Positions 36,985-49,382 of a stretch of 64,000 nucleotides of DNA are shown here, piece by piece; position 1 is the first letter of the stretch; the number at the start of each line of letters is the position of its first letter. The translations under genes were made by a program, and so were the position numbers. The stretch is taken from assembly GCF_047495875.1 (NCBI RefSeq), contig NC_092465.1, positions 8,667,160 through 8,731,159 on the forward strand, written 5' to 3'. The stretch is from Pithys albifrons albifrons (taxonomy: Eukaryota; Chordata; Aves; Passeriformes; Thamnophilidae). The notes under the pieces were generated by a model that did no database searches, was not told the DNA's origin, and saw nothing but the letters and a program-made list of their open reading frames with translations.

Positions 36985-37492
36985 GCTCTCTGTTCAGTTC
37001 TGGGCCCCTCACTGCAGGAAAGACATTGAGGTGCTAAAGTGAGTCCAGAAAAGGGCAATGGAGCTGGTGAAGGATCTGGAGCACAAGTCCTGTGAGGAGC
37101 AGCTGAGTGAGGTGGGGGTGTTTAGCCTGGAGAAAAGGGGGCTCAGGTGGATTTCATTGCTCTACAACTACTGACAGGAGGTTGTAGCCAGGTGGGCATC
37201 AACCTTTTCTCTCAAGTAACAGGTGATAGGACAAGAGGAAGGGGCCTCAAGCTGCACCAGAGGATGATCAGATTGGACATTAGGAAAAAATTCTCCACTG
37301 AAACTATTGCCAAATATTGAAACAACCTGCCCAGGGAAGGGGTGAAGTCACCAATCCTGCAGGTATTTAAAAGACATGTAGATGTGGCACCTGGGGACGT
37401 GATTTAGTGGTGGACTTGGCAGTGGTGGGTTAACCGCTGGACTTGATGTCCTTAAAGGTCTTTTCCAACCTGAATGATTCTATGATAATGAT
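36985..37492 (+). mobile_element. CR1 LINE 3' region (about 500 bp), plus strand
   Basis: The blocks run in sense order: 'cagttctgggcccctcactgcagg', 'tgaggagcagctgag', 'tttagcctggagaaaag', 'gataggacaagaggaa', 'ttaggaaaaaattctccactg', 'cagggaaggggtgaagtcacc', 'aaaggtcttttccaacctgaatgattctatgata'. The last is the CR1 3' terminus. The start lies in the reverse-transcriptase 3' coding part, and the frame is broken by stops. This is the longest CR1 copy in the window and is 5' truncated. Confidence 0.95.
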
Positions 37493-40400
37493 TCTTCTCT
37501 TCTATGTTTTCTCTTTCCCAAACGGCTTAGACAGAGCCTCAGAAGTTCCTTGGCATTGCTTCCTGTTGGCTGTTGGGGGTGAATTTAGAGAATTAAACCA
37601 CAGAGGTTTTAGGTGCACAGATCAACCTTAAACTCAGTAATGCTTTCTTACATGAATTTCAGACATCTCTGCTTTTTCTTCCTGCATTCTTAATGTGATA
37701 TTTCAAACACATGATCACTTAATTCTAAAACCAGTGATAATTTTAGAATGTTTTTGAAGTTCACACTTCCTAGCTCACACTTTCAGATTCTTAGAACTCA
37801 TGCCACTTCTTCTGTAAGGATATTAGACCAGCAAATTCTTCTCATCACCAGTTAACACCTTTTCACTTTCTGGAAGCATATTTTAAATGTTTATTTTAGT
37901 AATCCTCAGAGCTCTTCTCAAGGTTATTAAGGAGTCTAATAGCTGATGTCTAAATGCAACACTGAATGTGCTATTACTTTGCCTCATTTTATTCTGATCC
38001 ACCTTTCTAAATATTAACTCTAAAACTGATTATAATTTCCATGGAACTGGGAACAAATCTGGTATGCCTTTCTTAATTTTTGTTAAGACTGATTCAGCTA
38101 ATTATTTAGTATTCCAGCCTTTCATATATTTAACTATATTTTGCCAGAAAACTTTCTCTAGTTCATGATGGACAGAAGTACATTAGGCAAGTGGCACACA
38201 TCTGGCCATGTAATAGGTGTGCACATGCTCACCCAACTGCATGACAATAAACTCCACACTCACACACCATCAGGCAGAACAGCCTGATGAGATGGGACAC
38301 CTGTTTGTCTGCCCTTTATAGATACCTGTTAGACCTCAGCACAGGGCCCCTGAGCTCTCCTGTGGTAGCCATCAAGTTTCTCACTACTGAAAATTTGAAA
38401 TGTGACATTTTTTGACACTTCAGAAAAAAAAATAAATTAGGAGACTACCATACCAAGCTAATTAATTACTCTGCAAACTCTGAACTTCCGTGTTTAAATA
38501 TTAAAAACTATACAAATAACAAAAGCCCTTCTCCATGTTTTCATGTAGTTGCGTAGACAATAACTGTAATGACCTGAACAGCTGAAAATCAGAGGATTTA
38601 GAATCACAAATACATTAAGCTACTGACTGTGGTCATAATGTATTTTGAGCAATTTTCTGCAGTACTATCCATCTGCAGAGGTGTAATGAAAGCAAAAGGT
38701 CTTTGGAAATCCATCAGGCTGGTTTTTGATGGAAAGTGTCAACTGCTGAAAATAGAAAAAGTTCTTTAATAATTTCTCAACTTCATCTTTGTAATAAACA
38801 TATAAATATTAAAGCCCAGAAGTGGCTTTATTATTTCTTGGGAATACCTTTATTTGAGAAACAAACCTACCAATATGTTTGTGCATTAGATTGGCCTTTA
38901 AGAAAGAGAAATTTTCAGTTACTAAGGCAAAAAATCTCTTGACTATTAAATATATTGGATTGTTTCCACATAAATATCCACTGTTTAGTAAGAGTGCCTT
39001 CCTTGGAGATATGCAGACTCCCACAGAATAATAAATGTACCATCCAATATTCTACTAGTGATATCTAGAAAGCAATTTGTGTGAAGATTATTTCCACTGG
39101 AAAGCTGACTGCTGAAGGTGTGTGTTGCACTCCTGAGGGTGCATAACTTTACTTATTGTTTACCGAAACTTCTGGACCTCAGTGATGAAACTTTAATTAA
39201 ATAACCTCCTAAATGGATTCTTCTGTTTGACCTTATGCAGTTTCATAGACTTAGTTTGCACAGGGGAGTTCACCACTAGGCCACTCAATTCGAATCTCAT
39301 ATAGTTCTATTCTGCTATAATGCTTTTCTAAGGAGTGCTGGTATTTGCACAATAACATCTATTTTCTTTCCACTGTATTGTAGGTTTATTTGTACAGGTA
39401 TGCAGCTTGCTACAGAAAAGCCAGAAATCACATTTCATCCTCACAAAGACCTCACTATGGTTCTTTTCCGTTTTTCCCAAGACCAAGTTGTTACTCAAGA
39501 CAAATACCATCTTGGGTTGCTCTCATGATGAAAAAACAGACTAAAAAATTTGACTGCACAAATTACTCAGCAGTAAAGAACCCCTTGTACTATGATTTTA
39601 AAAATACATTTGAATTACAAAATTAAACTGAGAGGTTTGACCAGGAGTACTCACACACAGACCAGCAGAGGAACAAGGCATACAGTGGTATCTATAGATC
39701 CAGCAGGGAACTAACGGTAACTACTCAGTGAAAAAGAAGTCAGACAGAGTAGATAAGAAAACCATAATCTGTATTAATCAAATTAATTTTAGTTACAAAC
39801 TGAAAAATATATTTAAAGTAATTTATGATGTTGGCTTACTTTTTGCACTAATTAAGGTTTCACAATAAAAATAGATCAATAGACTACTTTTCCGGGCATT
39901 TTCATCCAGATTTTAAAAGAACTTTGTGTGCCTACTACCCTGTCAAAAGAGAAGCTATTAAGTAATTAGTATTTCAAAATCTATTGGTTTTATTACCTGA
40001 CGTATGATGAATTATTTAGGGGTTTTTTTTACAGCAAAAGATAAGAAAAATTAAAACACTTTTTCTGTTGTACAAAATATGTCTTATTTGGTTGGGCTTG
40101 AATCTGTCCCCATGCACAGAAATATGTGAAAAAGTAACCACATGAGGCCAAAATAGGATGACTATTGTCCTTAAAGACGTTAAAACATAAAAACATTCAA
40201 TGACACCTTATATTACTAGAATTCAAAAATAATATTTCAAGGCTTGAAATTACATTTTGAAGTAGAAAAGAAAAAAAAATCTCAATCTCAGGAGTATGTG
40301 AACTCAGCTCATTAAAACTTCTCTTGACAGGTTATATTAAGTGCTACAATTATGCCTAATTTCGGTTTAGCACAATATGTTAATTTTAAACAGTTTAAGG

Positions 40401-41070
40401 GATTGCATCTCTTCTGGTTATTTTCTCCCTGCTTTGAAAGTACTTTTCACTTCCACCACAGCAGTAATCATAATTTTATGTTGGAACTAACTGCATTTCT
40501 TTAGCTCTCATTTGTAAAGAGCAATTTAATAGACACATTGGCCTTACTCTGGTGAAGCTTATAAGTTTATTCAAGTTTATTTAATTGAATATCACTAGGA
40601 GGACAGAGAGGAGAGACTTGGAATGTGGCAAAACATATTCAGCAAGATACTTTCTTTCCTTGGAAAGCAGCAACAAAATTCATACATCTATGGCAAGAAG
40701 AACTGAGAGTCATGATTAAACATACGAAGTTTTCTACATCACATCTCTAGGTGCATAAGTGTAAGAAAGGTTCTTTTCCATAGGACAGAATTTGTAGACA
40801 TGGAAGCAATTCTTGTGCTCTTTGTTCAGGACTTCCCCAGCCCCCCGACCCCCTTCCCCCCATCCAAGTGTATGGATCTGCAACAGGAAATCTGATAGAG
40901 CCAACTGGAAGAGAGATTAGAAAAAATATGAACCTTTGAACTGAACTGAAAAAAAACCCACCTGATGAAACAGAGTTGTGCATTTGGAGTTAATGCAGGA
41001 GGCAGTGCTTCATTCTACATTTTCTTTTAAAGAGAAAAGAATAATGATTTTAATTTTCTGTTTTGAGAGG
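37493..41070. other. Non-coding stretch with a C-rich tract
   Basis: No gene or transposon is recognised. The only marked feature is a C-rich run near 40.84 kb that is a quadruplex candidate on the minus strand. Confidence 0.5.
40835..40861 (-). other. G-quadruplex candidate
   Basis: The plus strand ccccagccccccgacccccttcccccc gives, on the minus strand, four G-runs of four to six bases separated by loops of two bases. This meets the usual G3+N1-7 rule for a stable intramolecular quadruplex. Confidence 0.7.
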
Positions 41071-41345
41071 TGTTATAATATTGGGGTCGCCCTTTCTTGG
41101 GGTAATGTAGATCAGCTTTGCGGTGGTCGAGGAGGCAGAGACACTCAGGCTGCGGCGTGATCAGAAGGCTCACCGAAGACAAAGGGCTTTATTTTTAGTA
41201 ACAGCTTCACTTTTATCTACTCCTACATATAACATGCCATTACACTATTGGTCAGTAGTTCACCTCACATACATGGAGAGATTCTACTGGCCACAAGGCA
41301 TCCAGATTATACAGATGGCTCTCTGGTCATTAAGGATGCGTTCAT

Positions 41346-41522
41346 CAGTCACCTCAGACCTTAAGAGATCCAGACAGCCTAGAACCGCAGCCTGAAACCA
41401 AAGCCCAGAACCGCAGCCCGGAACCCCAGTCTAGGACCACATCTTAGAACCACAGCCTAGAGCCTCAGTCTAGAACTGCAGCCTGGCGTTGGGGTCAGTC
41501 ACCTCAGACCTTAAGAGATCCA
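41346..41522. repeat. 27-bp direct repeat bracketing the 13-mer array
   Basis: The sequence cagtcacctcagaccttaag followed by agatcca occurs near 41346-41372 and again near 41495-41521, on either side of the 13-mer array. This suggests a larger duplication inside the U3 region. Confidence 0.8.
41378..41481 (-). repeat. Eight 13-bp tandem repeats in the LTR U3
   Basis: Units start every 13 bases from 41378, with a plus-strand consensus near CCTAGAACCRCAG. All eight keep the 13-base period with one to five changes each, and a ninth degenerate unit may follow at 41482-41494. In retroviral U3 regions short tandem repeats often act as enhancers. That role is inferred here. Confidence 0.9.
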
Positions 41523-41548
41523 CACACACACATACTGTCATCCCCACA

Positions 41549-41558
41549 ATTCCCCCTC
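41549..41558 (-). other. Polypurine tract of the retrovirus
   Basis: The minus strand reads GAGGGGGAAT immediately before the TG that opens the LTR. This is the expected place and composition for the plus-strand primer of reverse transcription, and it supports the LTR border at 41548. Confidence 0.75.
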
Positions 41559-41879
41559 ACTGTAATTGTGCCACAAAAGTGGCTGCACCAGCATCTTCTG
41601 CAAGGCTCTTAGCAGAAGACCACCTGCACCTGATGTTAACAGCAGCACAATTGTCACAATCACGAAAATCTACAATCCAATCTATATTCCATCTATAGTC
41701 CATCTTTGAAGCAATTTGTTTTGCTACCTTCATCCATCATTCACTCTTTCATTCACTCTCAGTCTCAGTTTTCCTCTTTTTTTTGTTTTGGGTTTTTTTC
41801 AATTCATAGAACACATGCTTTAAAAATTCTCAACCTTCATTACCTTGAACCGATGACAGAAACTTAATTGCTGCAGCAT

Positions 41880-42090
41880 TATTCTATTTTACTTTACTAC
41901 CTTAACCTTCTACCAACTTAACATCACTCTGCTAACTCAATTAACATCTTAACTTTTTATTAATGTAACATTAAACTTCTTACTTAATTCTTAACTTACT
42001 CTTAACTGCTTACTTAACTTCTTAACTTTTTAACAAATTAAAAACCTTATTCTATTTACTTAACATCTTAATTTTTCTAACAATTTAAAG
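41880..42090. repeat. TTAACTT-rich degenerate repeat inside the retrovirus remnant
   Basis: The plus strand has many irregular copies of ttaac(t/a)t, such as cttaactttttatt, cttaacttactcttaactg and cttaacttcttaact. The spacing is irregular, so this is low-complexity sequence and not a clean satellite. It lies between the two env-like pieces. Confidence 0.6.
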
Positions 42091-42310
42091 TCATTCCTGT
42101 AAGTAATGTCATTGGTGCGCCAAAAGACATAAAAATCTTAACAGAAATATAACCACGCCAACCAATATTATTTCTATAAACTAGTTATTTTGCATTAACC
42201 TTCTGTATCTCAAAGAACAGACCTTAACCATTCTAACTCTTGTAGTTCTTGTGTTACTTGTAGTAAATGTGCATAGATTTGGTCCCAGTTGTTCTCATTA
42301 TTAACAATGA

Positions 42311-45300
42311 AGGAAGCTCAAGATCAGACAGGATGGCCACCCCATGTTAGATAGAACATGGAAGGGTCAGTACTCATCATCTGAGAGCTTAGTTTCCTAG
42401 CAAAAAAGCATCTTACCTGCACCCTTCCACTTTTTACTCCTGTTTTCCAGTTCAAGAAGGAGCACAAAATCTACTTTTTTTCCCCCCAGGTTATGGAAGA
42501 AAATCCTAAAAATCCAACATACTAAGAAATTTCTGTTGATTGAAAAAGCACAAACCACAGACAGATGTTACTTTTTCTTGCTGACCTGGATGTCGGAGTC
42601 ACCTCACTGCTGAGGTTTGGTCTCCCCTGAGAGGTGGTAGAGCACTGACAGACTATGAGCTGGTTGTAGGTCAAATCTTTTAGTGAAGAGATTCATAAGT
42701 CTGTGAATACTGAAAACAGTCAATAAAATATAATAATACCAAAAGTAGTAATACATCATGAAGTTGGATAAACACTCTGCACATCAACAAATAATCACAT
42801 TACAAATTCCATCTGAACATTTCTGACTTAAAAAAAGGAATTAACTTGACTACCAAGCACTAAAATAAAGAGGTTTGTTTGATGGCAGATTTCTTCACTG
42901 TGAGTAAATAACTTTGTGTCAGATTCCCACAAAAGTCTTGATAACTAGATTTCCACATAAAAATTAGTAACAGAGTTGCAAGAGATGGGCCAAGATTTTC
43001 CTATGAAATCTTAACAAATCAAATGATTAAATAATATTATTTTTTTCTGCTCTGGATTTCTTTTTCCAAAATTTTAATATAAAATATTGTATGTTATAGG
43101 TTTGATTTCTTAAAGGAAGCATAGCAGATAGAATGTGAAACTTTGGGACCAGTAGGAATAGCAAATTACTTTCAAAAAATGTATGAAAGTGCCTTTTCCA
43201 CTTGACCACCATCTTGCTGATGGAGCAGAACAGTCAGTTCTTGCTGAGCCTTACAATGGAACTCAATGCTGAAGTGCAGTAACTTCTAACCACTGTTCAA
43301 TGTCTTTAATTATTTTCCTCTGTGCTTTCTTTGCATGTCGGAAATAAACAAAGAAGCCAGTGCTGTATTAAATCTATTTTGTTGAAATGCTAATTAAGTT
43401 TCTTTCTTAAAATGTCAAAGTGTGCCAGTTAAAACTGGGACAATTTTTGTCTCCACTTTTGTACACCAAAAAGTCTCTAAATCTTGACCTTCTTTAAAAA
43501 TAGCTTCAAGAGACCAAAATTAACATCTAAATATTATAATAGTTTAGAATTAGAATTTTTCCTCTCATAAGACTGAGTTCTCCTGAGCACACTCAGTTTG
43601 AGAACTGCATTTTCTTACAGCACATCACATAGAGGAAGTCTTTGTACCTATTGATTCCTCCAGGCAGGTATCTGGATATGCTGACTTGACCCTTTTACAC
43701 ATGTACCAGAATATAACCCTCCTCTCTAGCACAGAGGAGGCACAGGCAGAAGTTCTGGTAGTGGCTCATGTTAGTCTGCAGTGCTCAGTGATGTGTAAAC
43801 ATCTAAATACCCTTGAAAATAGCATGAGAAACTGGTCTGGTGAACTGATATCAGTAGGATTGTAGACATTTACAGACATTGAAAACCTGGGCCAGGAAAA
43901 GAGAACACCACCCAGATAAATCCTTTAGATCTCAAACATTAATACACTGGATACTGGTATAACCCAAATACATTTTTGATTTATCACCAGAGAATGCTGT
44001 ATCTGAAGAATTAAACAATCCTAAACTATTGGATTTGTTTATATCTGACCTGAAGGAAGATTTCTAAGCTTACTGTAGTGTGTGAGATACAGTCATATTT
44101 GAAATATGATTCATTTCACACCATATTGTCTCAATTATCTGATGATACAAAGGTGGTTGTTGATGAGGTGTCTGGCAAATACTTCACATCAGTGCTACTG
44201 GCACGCTTATCTAGCAGATGTTTAAAATGAAAGGCTGACAGTTTTTATGTGATAATTAAATCTTTTTAGTTGACAACTGCAGCTTAATTTAATTTTAATC
44301 AAGAGTAATAACCACCCATAATTGCTATTATGGTGAGGCTCCATTTTTATCTTGGGCCTGAAGCAAAAAGAAAGATTTTGCCTGTAGGTTTTAATCTCAA
44401 ATATTTCTGATCTGAGATACTTTTCTAAATACACTAATTTTGAAGTACTTCCAAACAATAAAGATATGAGTGAAAAGGCAAAATCACAAATCAGTGGAAA
44501 TGACTGTACAAAAAGGAAGTGGGTAAGTGCTCCAAGAGCTGATGAGGAAACACAAATCCTATTTCATTAGTATTGTTAGGAACAATGAAGAGCTGTGAGT
44601 TCAGGGCGCAGTTTGCTCAGTTATTCCCCAGACTGCTGTGAAGCCACATGATCCCTGTGTCTTTTGGAGCCTTTCTATAATAATTTCAAGTGTTGCCCCT
44701 TAGGCCATGGTATGTCAGCCTTTGACCCAGAATGTCTCTCACAGAGCAAGAGCTCAAACACAATTGCTTCTTCCCAGAGGTCTGTGCCCAGCACTCCCCA
44801 TTCAGCCTATGGCTAAAGCAAGTTCACACAACTAGTTTAGAGCAGACAGACATAAATATATCTAATATTTTAAATAGGTAGATTTTCTGTATGTATGTTT
44901 GCTTACCTCTGTGCTTTTTACCCATACAAAGTAAGAACTTCAGCAGAGGTGCCACTGAAAAATGAATTATACAAAAATATCTCTCTTCTACCAAGAATCA
45001 TGTAAGTAATTAGCCCAGAGAAAGCCAAGTGTGGGTAAGTAAGATTGATTCACATTCACTGATTGGACCTAGCAGGGTAGCTCAGGGCCACATCCAGGAA
45101 CCAAGCCAGAAAAAGCACAGGAAACAAAGATTAAAGACAGGTTCCTCACGAGATTTCTTGCTGCGCTTTGCTCCTGCTCACAGGCAGTTGTACAATCATC
45201 CCTCTTGTAAAAGTAGGTTTAGCTCCAGTGATCACTGCTGCTGACAGCAGACCTGATATTTCATGTAATGCAAAACCGAACATGGGGTTTAACAGTTTCC

Positions 45301-46488
45301 TGTTTTGAAGAGCAAGCACAATTCAAATCAAATCAGACAATTCCTACAAACAAATATGTCTCTTCTTATTTCAAGATCAGCTACCAGAGGCCAAGGCAAC
45401 ACAGACTTCACACTACATTTTTCCTATGAGGAACCTGCTATGGTTCATCAGAGAATATCAGAACATCCTCTACACATCACAGAAATGTAATGGGTAGGAA
45501 ACTGAAGTCAAGTCTTCAAAGGTGATAAACTGAAGTCAAGTCTGCCAGCAGATGCCAACTAGTCTGCCCTTATGAAGTGACAAACTGACTCTTCCTGATT
45601 TTGCAAGTGCTATAGTTGGAGCACTGGCACCTGCCTGACCTCACTATTCTAGGTATATTAAAATCTTGAAATTAATTTCAAGCTGGTAGATAGGCTGTCT
45701 CAAAAAAATAACTGTCATCAGCTTAAAAAATTTCTAGCTGTAACAGTAGTGAGCATCTTAGATAATTTCCACATTTCAGATATCTGTATTCTTGTAGCAG
45801 TTATATTATTTCTCAGCTGCTTTGTGCATTGTTTACATACTAATATATATGTCTGCATTACACAGGCTAAATAAAGAGGTACACATTCTTTTCTCAATAG
45901 AAATAATATGAAAATATTACCAGGAAGTTTCTGAAATGGGATAGTGGCAGTTCAAGAACACTTTTACCAAAACAAAGTACAATGAATTCACCGATTCAGA
46001 TAAACTTTGAAACTTGATTAAGTATTTATCTTCCAAACACAGTAAGTTAAGACTTCTTATTTCTCATCAGCTGAGAAGATATAAAATGATTGTGTCTATC
46101 CAACTAAACAAAACCCACAACACCCAAAGATATAACAAGAATTAAAAGAAAATATTTTTAAGTAATTGAAAGTTGGTTGGGAACTTTGTTTTCTAGAAAA
46201 AAATAAAAAAATAAAAAAGGGGGAGCAGACACTAAAAGGATGTTATACAATGTTTGCTTCCATCAACAAATGAAGTTATGTCATAAAATGTGAAATGGTA
46301 TAAAAGGTAAATTGAAACAGTCAGCACTTCTCCGGCCTTTTGATCTGAACCTTAAGCGACTGTGGAACATTTTGTGCTAACACATACAGAGAGTTTGGAA
46401 GAGAGCCAGGTAAGGTGGCTGTCCAGGAAAAATTAAATGAGTAAAACCAAAAAGAACTATTACCTTTAACTATTGCCTTCTAAGTTAA
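42311..46488. other. Non-coding stretch, no gene recognised
   Basis: The left part may still be unrecognisable retroviral interior. I found no primer-binding site, pol motif or second LTR. No other repeats or RNA genes are seen. Confidence 0.4.
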
Positions 46489-47195
46489 TTTTTTTTAAAA
46501 AATAGACTTTCCTCTTTATTTTTTTTCTCCTTTATACTTTGAAAGGCAGAAATTATGAAGAAATCTGATGGGTAGGAAACAAAAAATGTCAGAAGGACCC
46601 AGGAAAGTTGACCATAAAAATGTGTAAAGAAACAGAAGCACTGCTCACAGGACAAAATGGTCTTGCACTCCAGTGCTGAACAAGAGAGTGACAAAAATTG
46701 CAAAGTGGAGAAACAGCTCTTTGCCACACTTTGCCACACTTTAACGCCTGTCTTTGCCTACTGAATTTTGGAAATGGGCTTAAAACCCATTGCAGAAGAA
46801 AAACAGCCTAAGACACAGAAGAGACCAGACCTAGAGTTTTTCCTTGACCTCATTTGCAGCTTTGCACATTTTCAGTGCAATATCGATGTGCTTGCAGGTC
46901 AGATTATCCAAAACACCGTGGCCACAATGTCTTTCAACAGCACTGGAAGCACATTTTCTCTGGAAAAGGCCTGATTGAGTAATTCACAGCTATACATAAA
47001 TGTACTGGTCTTGACTGAGCTTGTATCCTGAAATGTTTTCTTGGCTTCATCATCCAACATCTGGACAAAATTGGGAAGAGATCCCCTTACATAGCTGTAT
47101 GCAAGAGCAAATACCCAAGATGTGGAGCACCAATAGTCACATCTTTGGCCTGAAGGAAGCAGAGCTGAGCTGATAGAAAGCAAAACATAGAAAAT
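46489..47195 (-). pseudogene. Protein-like frameshifted block, possible retrocopy
   Basis: On the minus strand, about 47140-46917 gives an open stretch with protein-like composition (acidic/basic segments and amphipathic helices, reminiscent of helical-repeat proteins). It runs into a stop, and a shifted frame then continues in the same style to a TAG near 46833. Upstream, another shifted frame covers about 47160-47100. An AATAAA lies at 46520-46515 and an A-run at 46496-46489 on the same strand, the arrangement expected of a retroposed mRNA. I do not recognise the parent. A decayed ordinary exon, or chance, are alternatives. Confidence 0.35.
46721..46740. repeat. Perfect 10-bp tandem duplication
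   Basis: The bases ttgccacact occur twice without interruption. It is a minor replication-slippage event inside the 3' part of the possible retrocopy. Confidence 0.9.
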
Positions 47196-49382
47196 CTGTC
47201 CATATCAAAGATGTCTCAAAAGGAAATGGAGCTTTGTAGGTGATTCAGGATAGTCACTTATTAAATAAGTGGACGAAGAAGCTAAAAGTGAGCACTTGGT
47301 CTTCTGATGTACAACCGCAACTGATGCCAAACCAACCCAATCATCCAGGCAGAGCAACCACCCCTGCTGACTGCAGTGTGGTCATACCATGAGAAATATT
47401 CATTTGCTATGGGACAGTTCAGTGTATAGCATCAATATTTGATATTCTAATACAGCAGGATCACAGTTTGAAGACACAAGTTTCAGGCTGTAGGAATTTA
47501 GTGAAATTTAAGCATACTGTTGGATAGTTACTAGTACCTTGAGTGTGCAGACTGAAGGGGCCATGACAACAACACAGGGGATCACAGCAGGAGCCACGTA
47601 CTGAAACTCAGCTGATGTGAGCACAGGAGGGAGATTGGGATGACTCTGAGGTAAAGCTCAAGATTTGTCAGGTCAGTGAAACAAGATATCAAAAAGCTAA
47701 AATTATTGAGAAAAGGTGACATCAAGGGAAGACACACTCCTATTGTCGGTGAAAAAAGTCCAGGTAAACACATCACTAAGGAGAAATATTTCTGGTACTA
47801 TTAAGACCATAGGAGTAACTGTGAATTATAGGTCCCTTTCCTCTAGAAAAGTAGAATATGGTAAAGAACCTTTTCCTACAAATTTCAGATGTAACAGCCA
47901 AGTTTAGATTACATCCCTGATGGGTAATACTTATTGCTCTTTTCTGACTCAAATGATATCTGAGAGAATGAAGTTAAAAAAAAATTATTTCTCTCTTTCT
48001 TAATGCAAAGCCTATTTTCAATATCAATGTGTAGTTAGCCCTAATTTCAATTTAAATGTGTATATAGCCCTTAATTACAGAAGATATCTCTGTAAAAAAA
48101 TATTTGTGCTTTGTTCCCTCAGATAGAAAACATTTAAAAATCATCAATCAATGTAGCAGTGGCACACACAAGGTTAAATTCAACATTTGATCTTTTGACA
48201 AGCACAGTTTGTGTCAATACCTTTGCCAGAAGTCTCAGTTTAGAGGTCCTGTTCATTCCTTCTACAAGAATGTACAGTATTACTGCAATAGATCACCAGG
48301 GCTGCTTTTCTCTGATGTATTGTTGCAATATATCATAAGAACAGTGTCTGGCAGGAACATGAATTTCAGACACAGGCCTACTTTATATGTTTTATTTGAG
48401 GATACTTAAGGAAAATCGATGTGGAATTCAAGAGCTGGCACTGAAGCTTAAAAAATTCAGCAGACCCTTAAAATGCTAGAGGCGTCACAAAAGTTTAAGA
48501 AACTATGAAGGATGAGATTGGCTACCCTCAGCTGATCATCTGGTGAATGGAATACGTAAAGATTTGGCTGGGCAAATTCTTCAACTTCTAGTCCATCTCT
48601 GGAATCACTCTGAAGGTTGAAATATCCCTCTGTTGGTCAGTCTCGCTGTTTCTTTCCCCAAAATAATTATAAATAAAGTACTGGATTTTTAGAAGCAAAA
48701 TCAATTAGGTGGAGATTTTTAAACTTCAGAAGGATACAATCACACAGAACATATGAAAGCTTTAAAACCTGCCTAACTAACAAAGAAATTGTATGAAGTA
48801 AAGCATGTTTTATAATACAGCAACAGATAATAGCTATTGGCCCCCTCTGGGTCATACTAAAGAAATCTGTAATGGAAGGATTTGAAATGGACTAATCAAC
48901 AGACTTGGCATCAGCTCCATGCTCAACCCTAGACCTAAAATCCTAATGATGTCGCCCCAGTATTGTATATAAATGCACAGGTGTGGGGCTGATATGATGA
49001 TAAATTCCAGGTTCAAACTGAAGGCTCCTGCCCAAGCTGTGCTGGTCAAAACCAGGGCCATCAGAGACACAGTACACTTCACTTTACACAGTTAGTTACC
49101 AGACTACATTTTTTCAGAAAGCAATGTCATATGAGCATTTTCATAAACAAATAAGCCTAACAGGCCCTTGCTCTTGAAATGAGTTTTCTAATCATGATGG
49201 GTTTCACAGATAAGGGTGACCAGAATATTGGGGTGTGAGTGTTTCTGCTATCCAGCCAGTTTGACTTGATGTTTGCCACCCCATTTGTGCCGGGAACTGA
49301 GCTGAGCACATTTTACCAGTCACAGCATTCAGAGGCTAAAGTAAACCCTTCTATTTTGAGGTTCTGTCTGCATGGGTTTTCA
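47196..49382. other. Non-coding stretch, nothing recognised
   Basis: No gene, RNA or repeat could be supported. Short open frames only. Confidence 0.5.

Larger units (their letters stand above)
41071..41548 (-). mobile_element. 3' LTR of an endogenous retrovirus, minus strand
   Basis: On the minus strand the LTR starts TGTGGGGATGACAG at 41548, directly after a polypurine tract. It carries an AATAAA at 41193-41188 followed by GCCC, and ends in GGGCGACCCCAATA near 41079 or ATAACA at 41071. The U3 part has eight tandem 13-bp repeats bracketed by a 27-bp direct repeat. No second LTR is found to the right, so the 5' part of the provirus appears to be lost. Frames called on the plus strand here (for example 41123-41395) lie inside the LTR. 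Confidence 0.75.
41538..42305 (-). pseudogene. Decayed env (transmembrane subunit) remnant
   Basis: On the minus strand, 41663-41610 encodes a strongly hydrophobic run followed by basic residues, and the frame ends in TGA at 41540-41538, just inside the LTR, as env often does. Two in-frame TAG codons lie upstream (41672-41670 and 41684-41682). Further upstream, 42302-42210 reads as a Trp-, Gln- and Leu-rich stretch resembling the second heptad helix of a retroviral transmembrane subunit, and then stops. An AT-rich repetitive segment separates the two parts. The gene is clearly non-functional. The family is not determined. Confidence 0.5.

Noticed and set aside
36711..37058. 115-codon minus-strand frame
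   Set aside because: It runs across the left border of the CR1 copy and matches no protein.
41378..41481. CRISPR-like array
   Set aside because: The 13-bp units are contiguous with no spacers, lie in an LTR, and the genome is a vertebrate one.
41123..41698. Plus-strand frames of 90 and 69 codons
   Set aside because: They are antisense to the retroviral LTR and env remnant.
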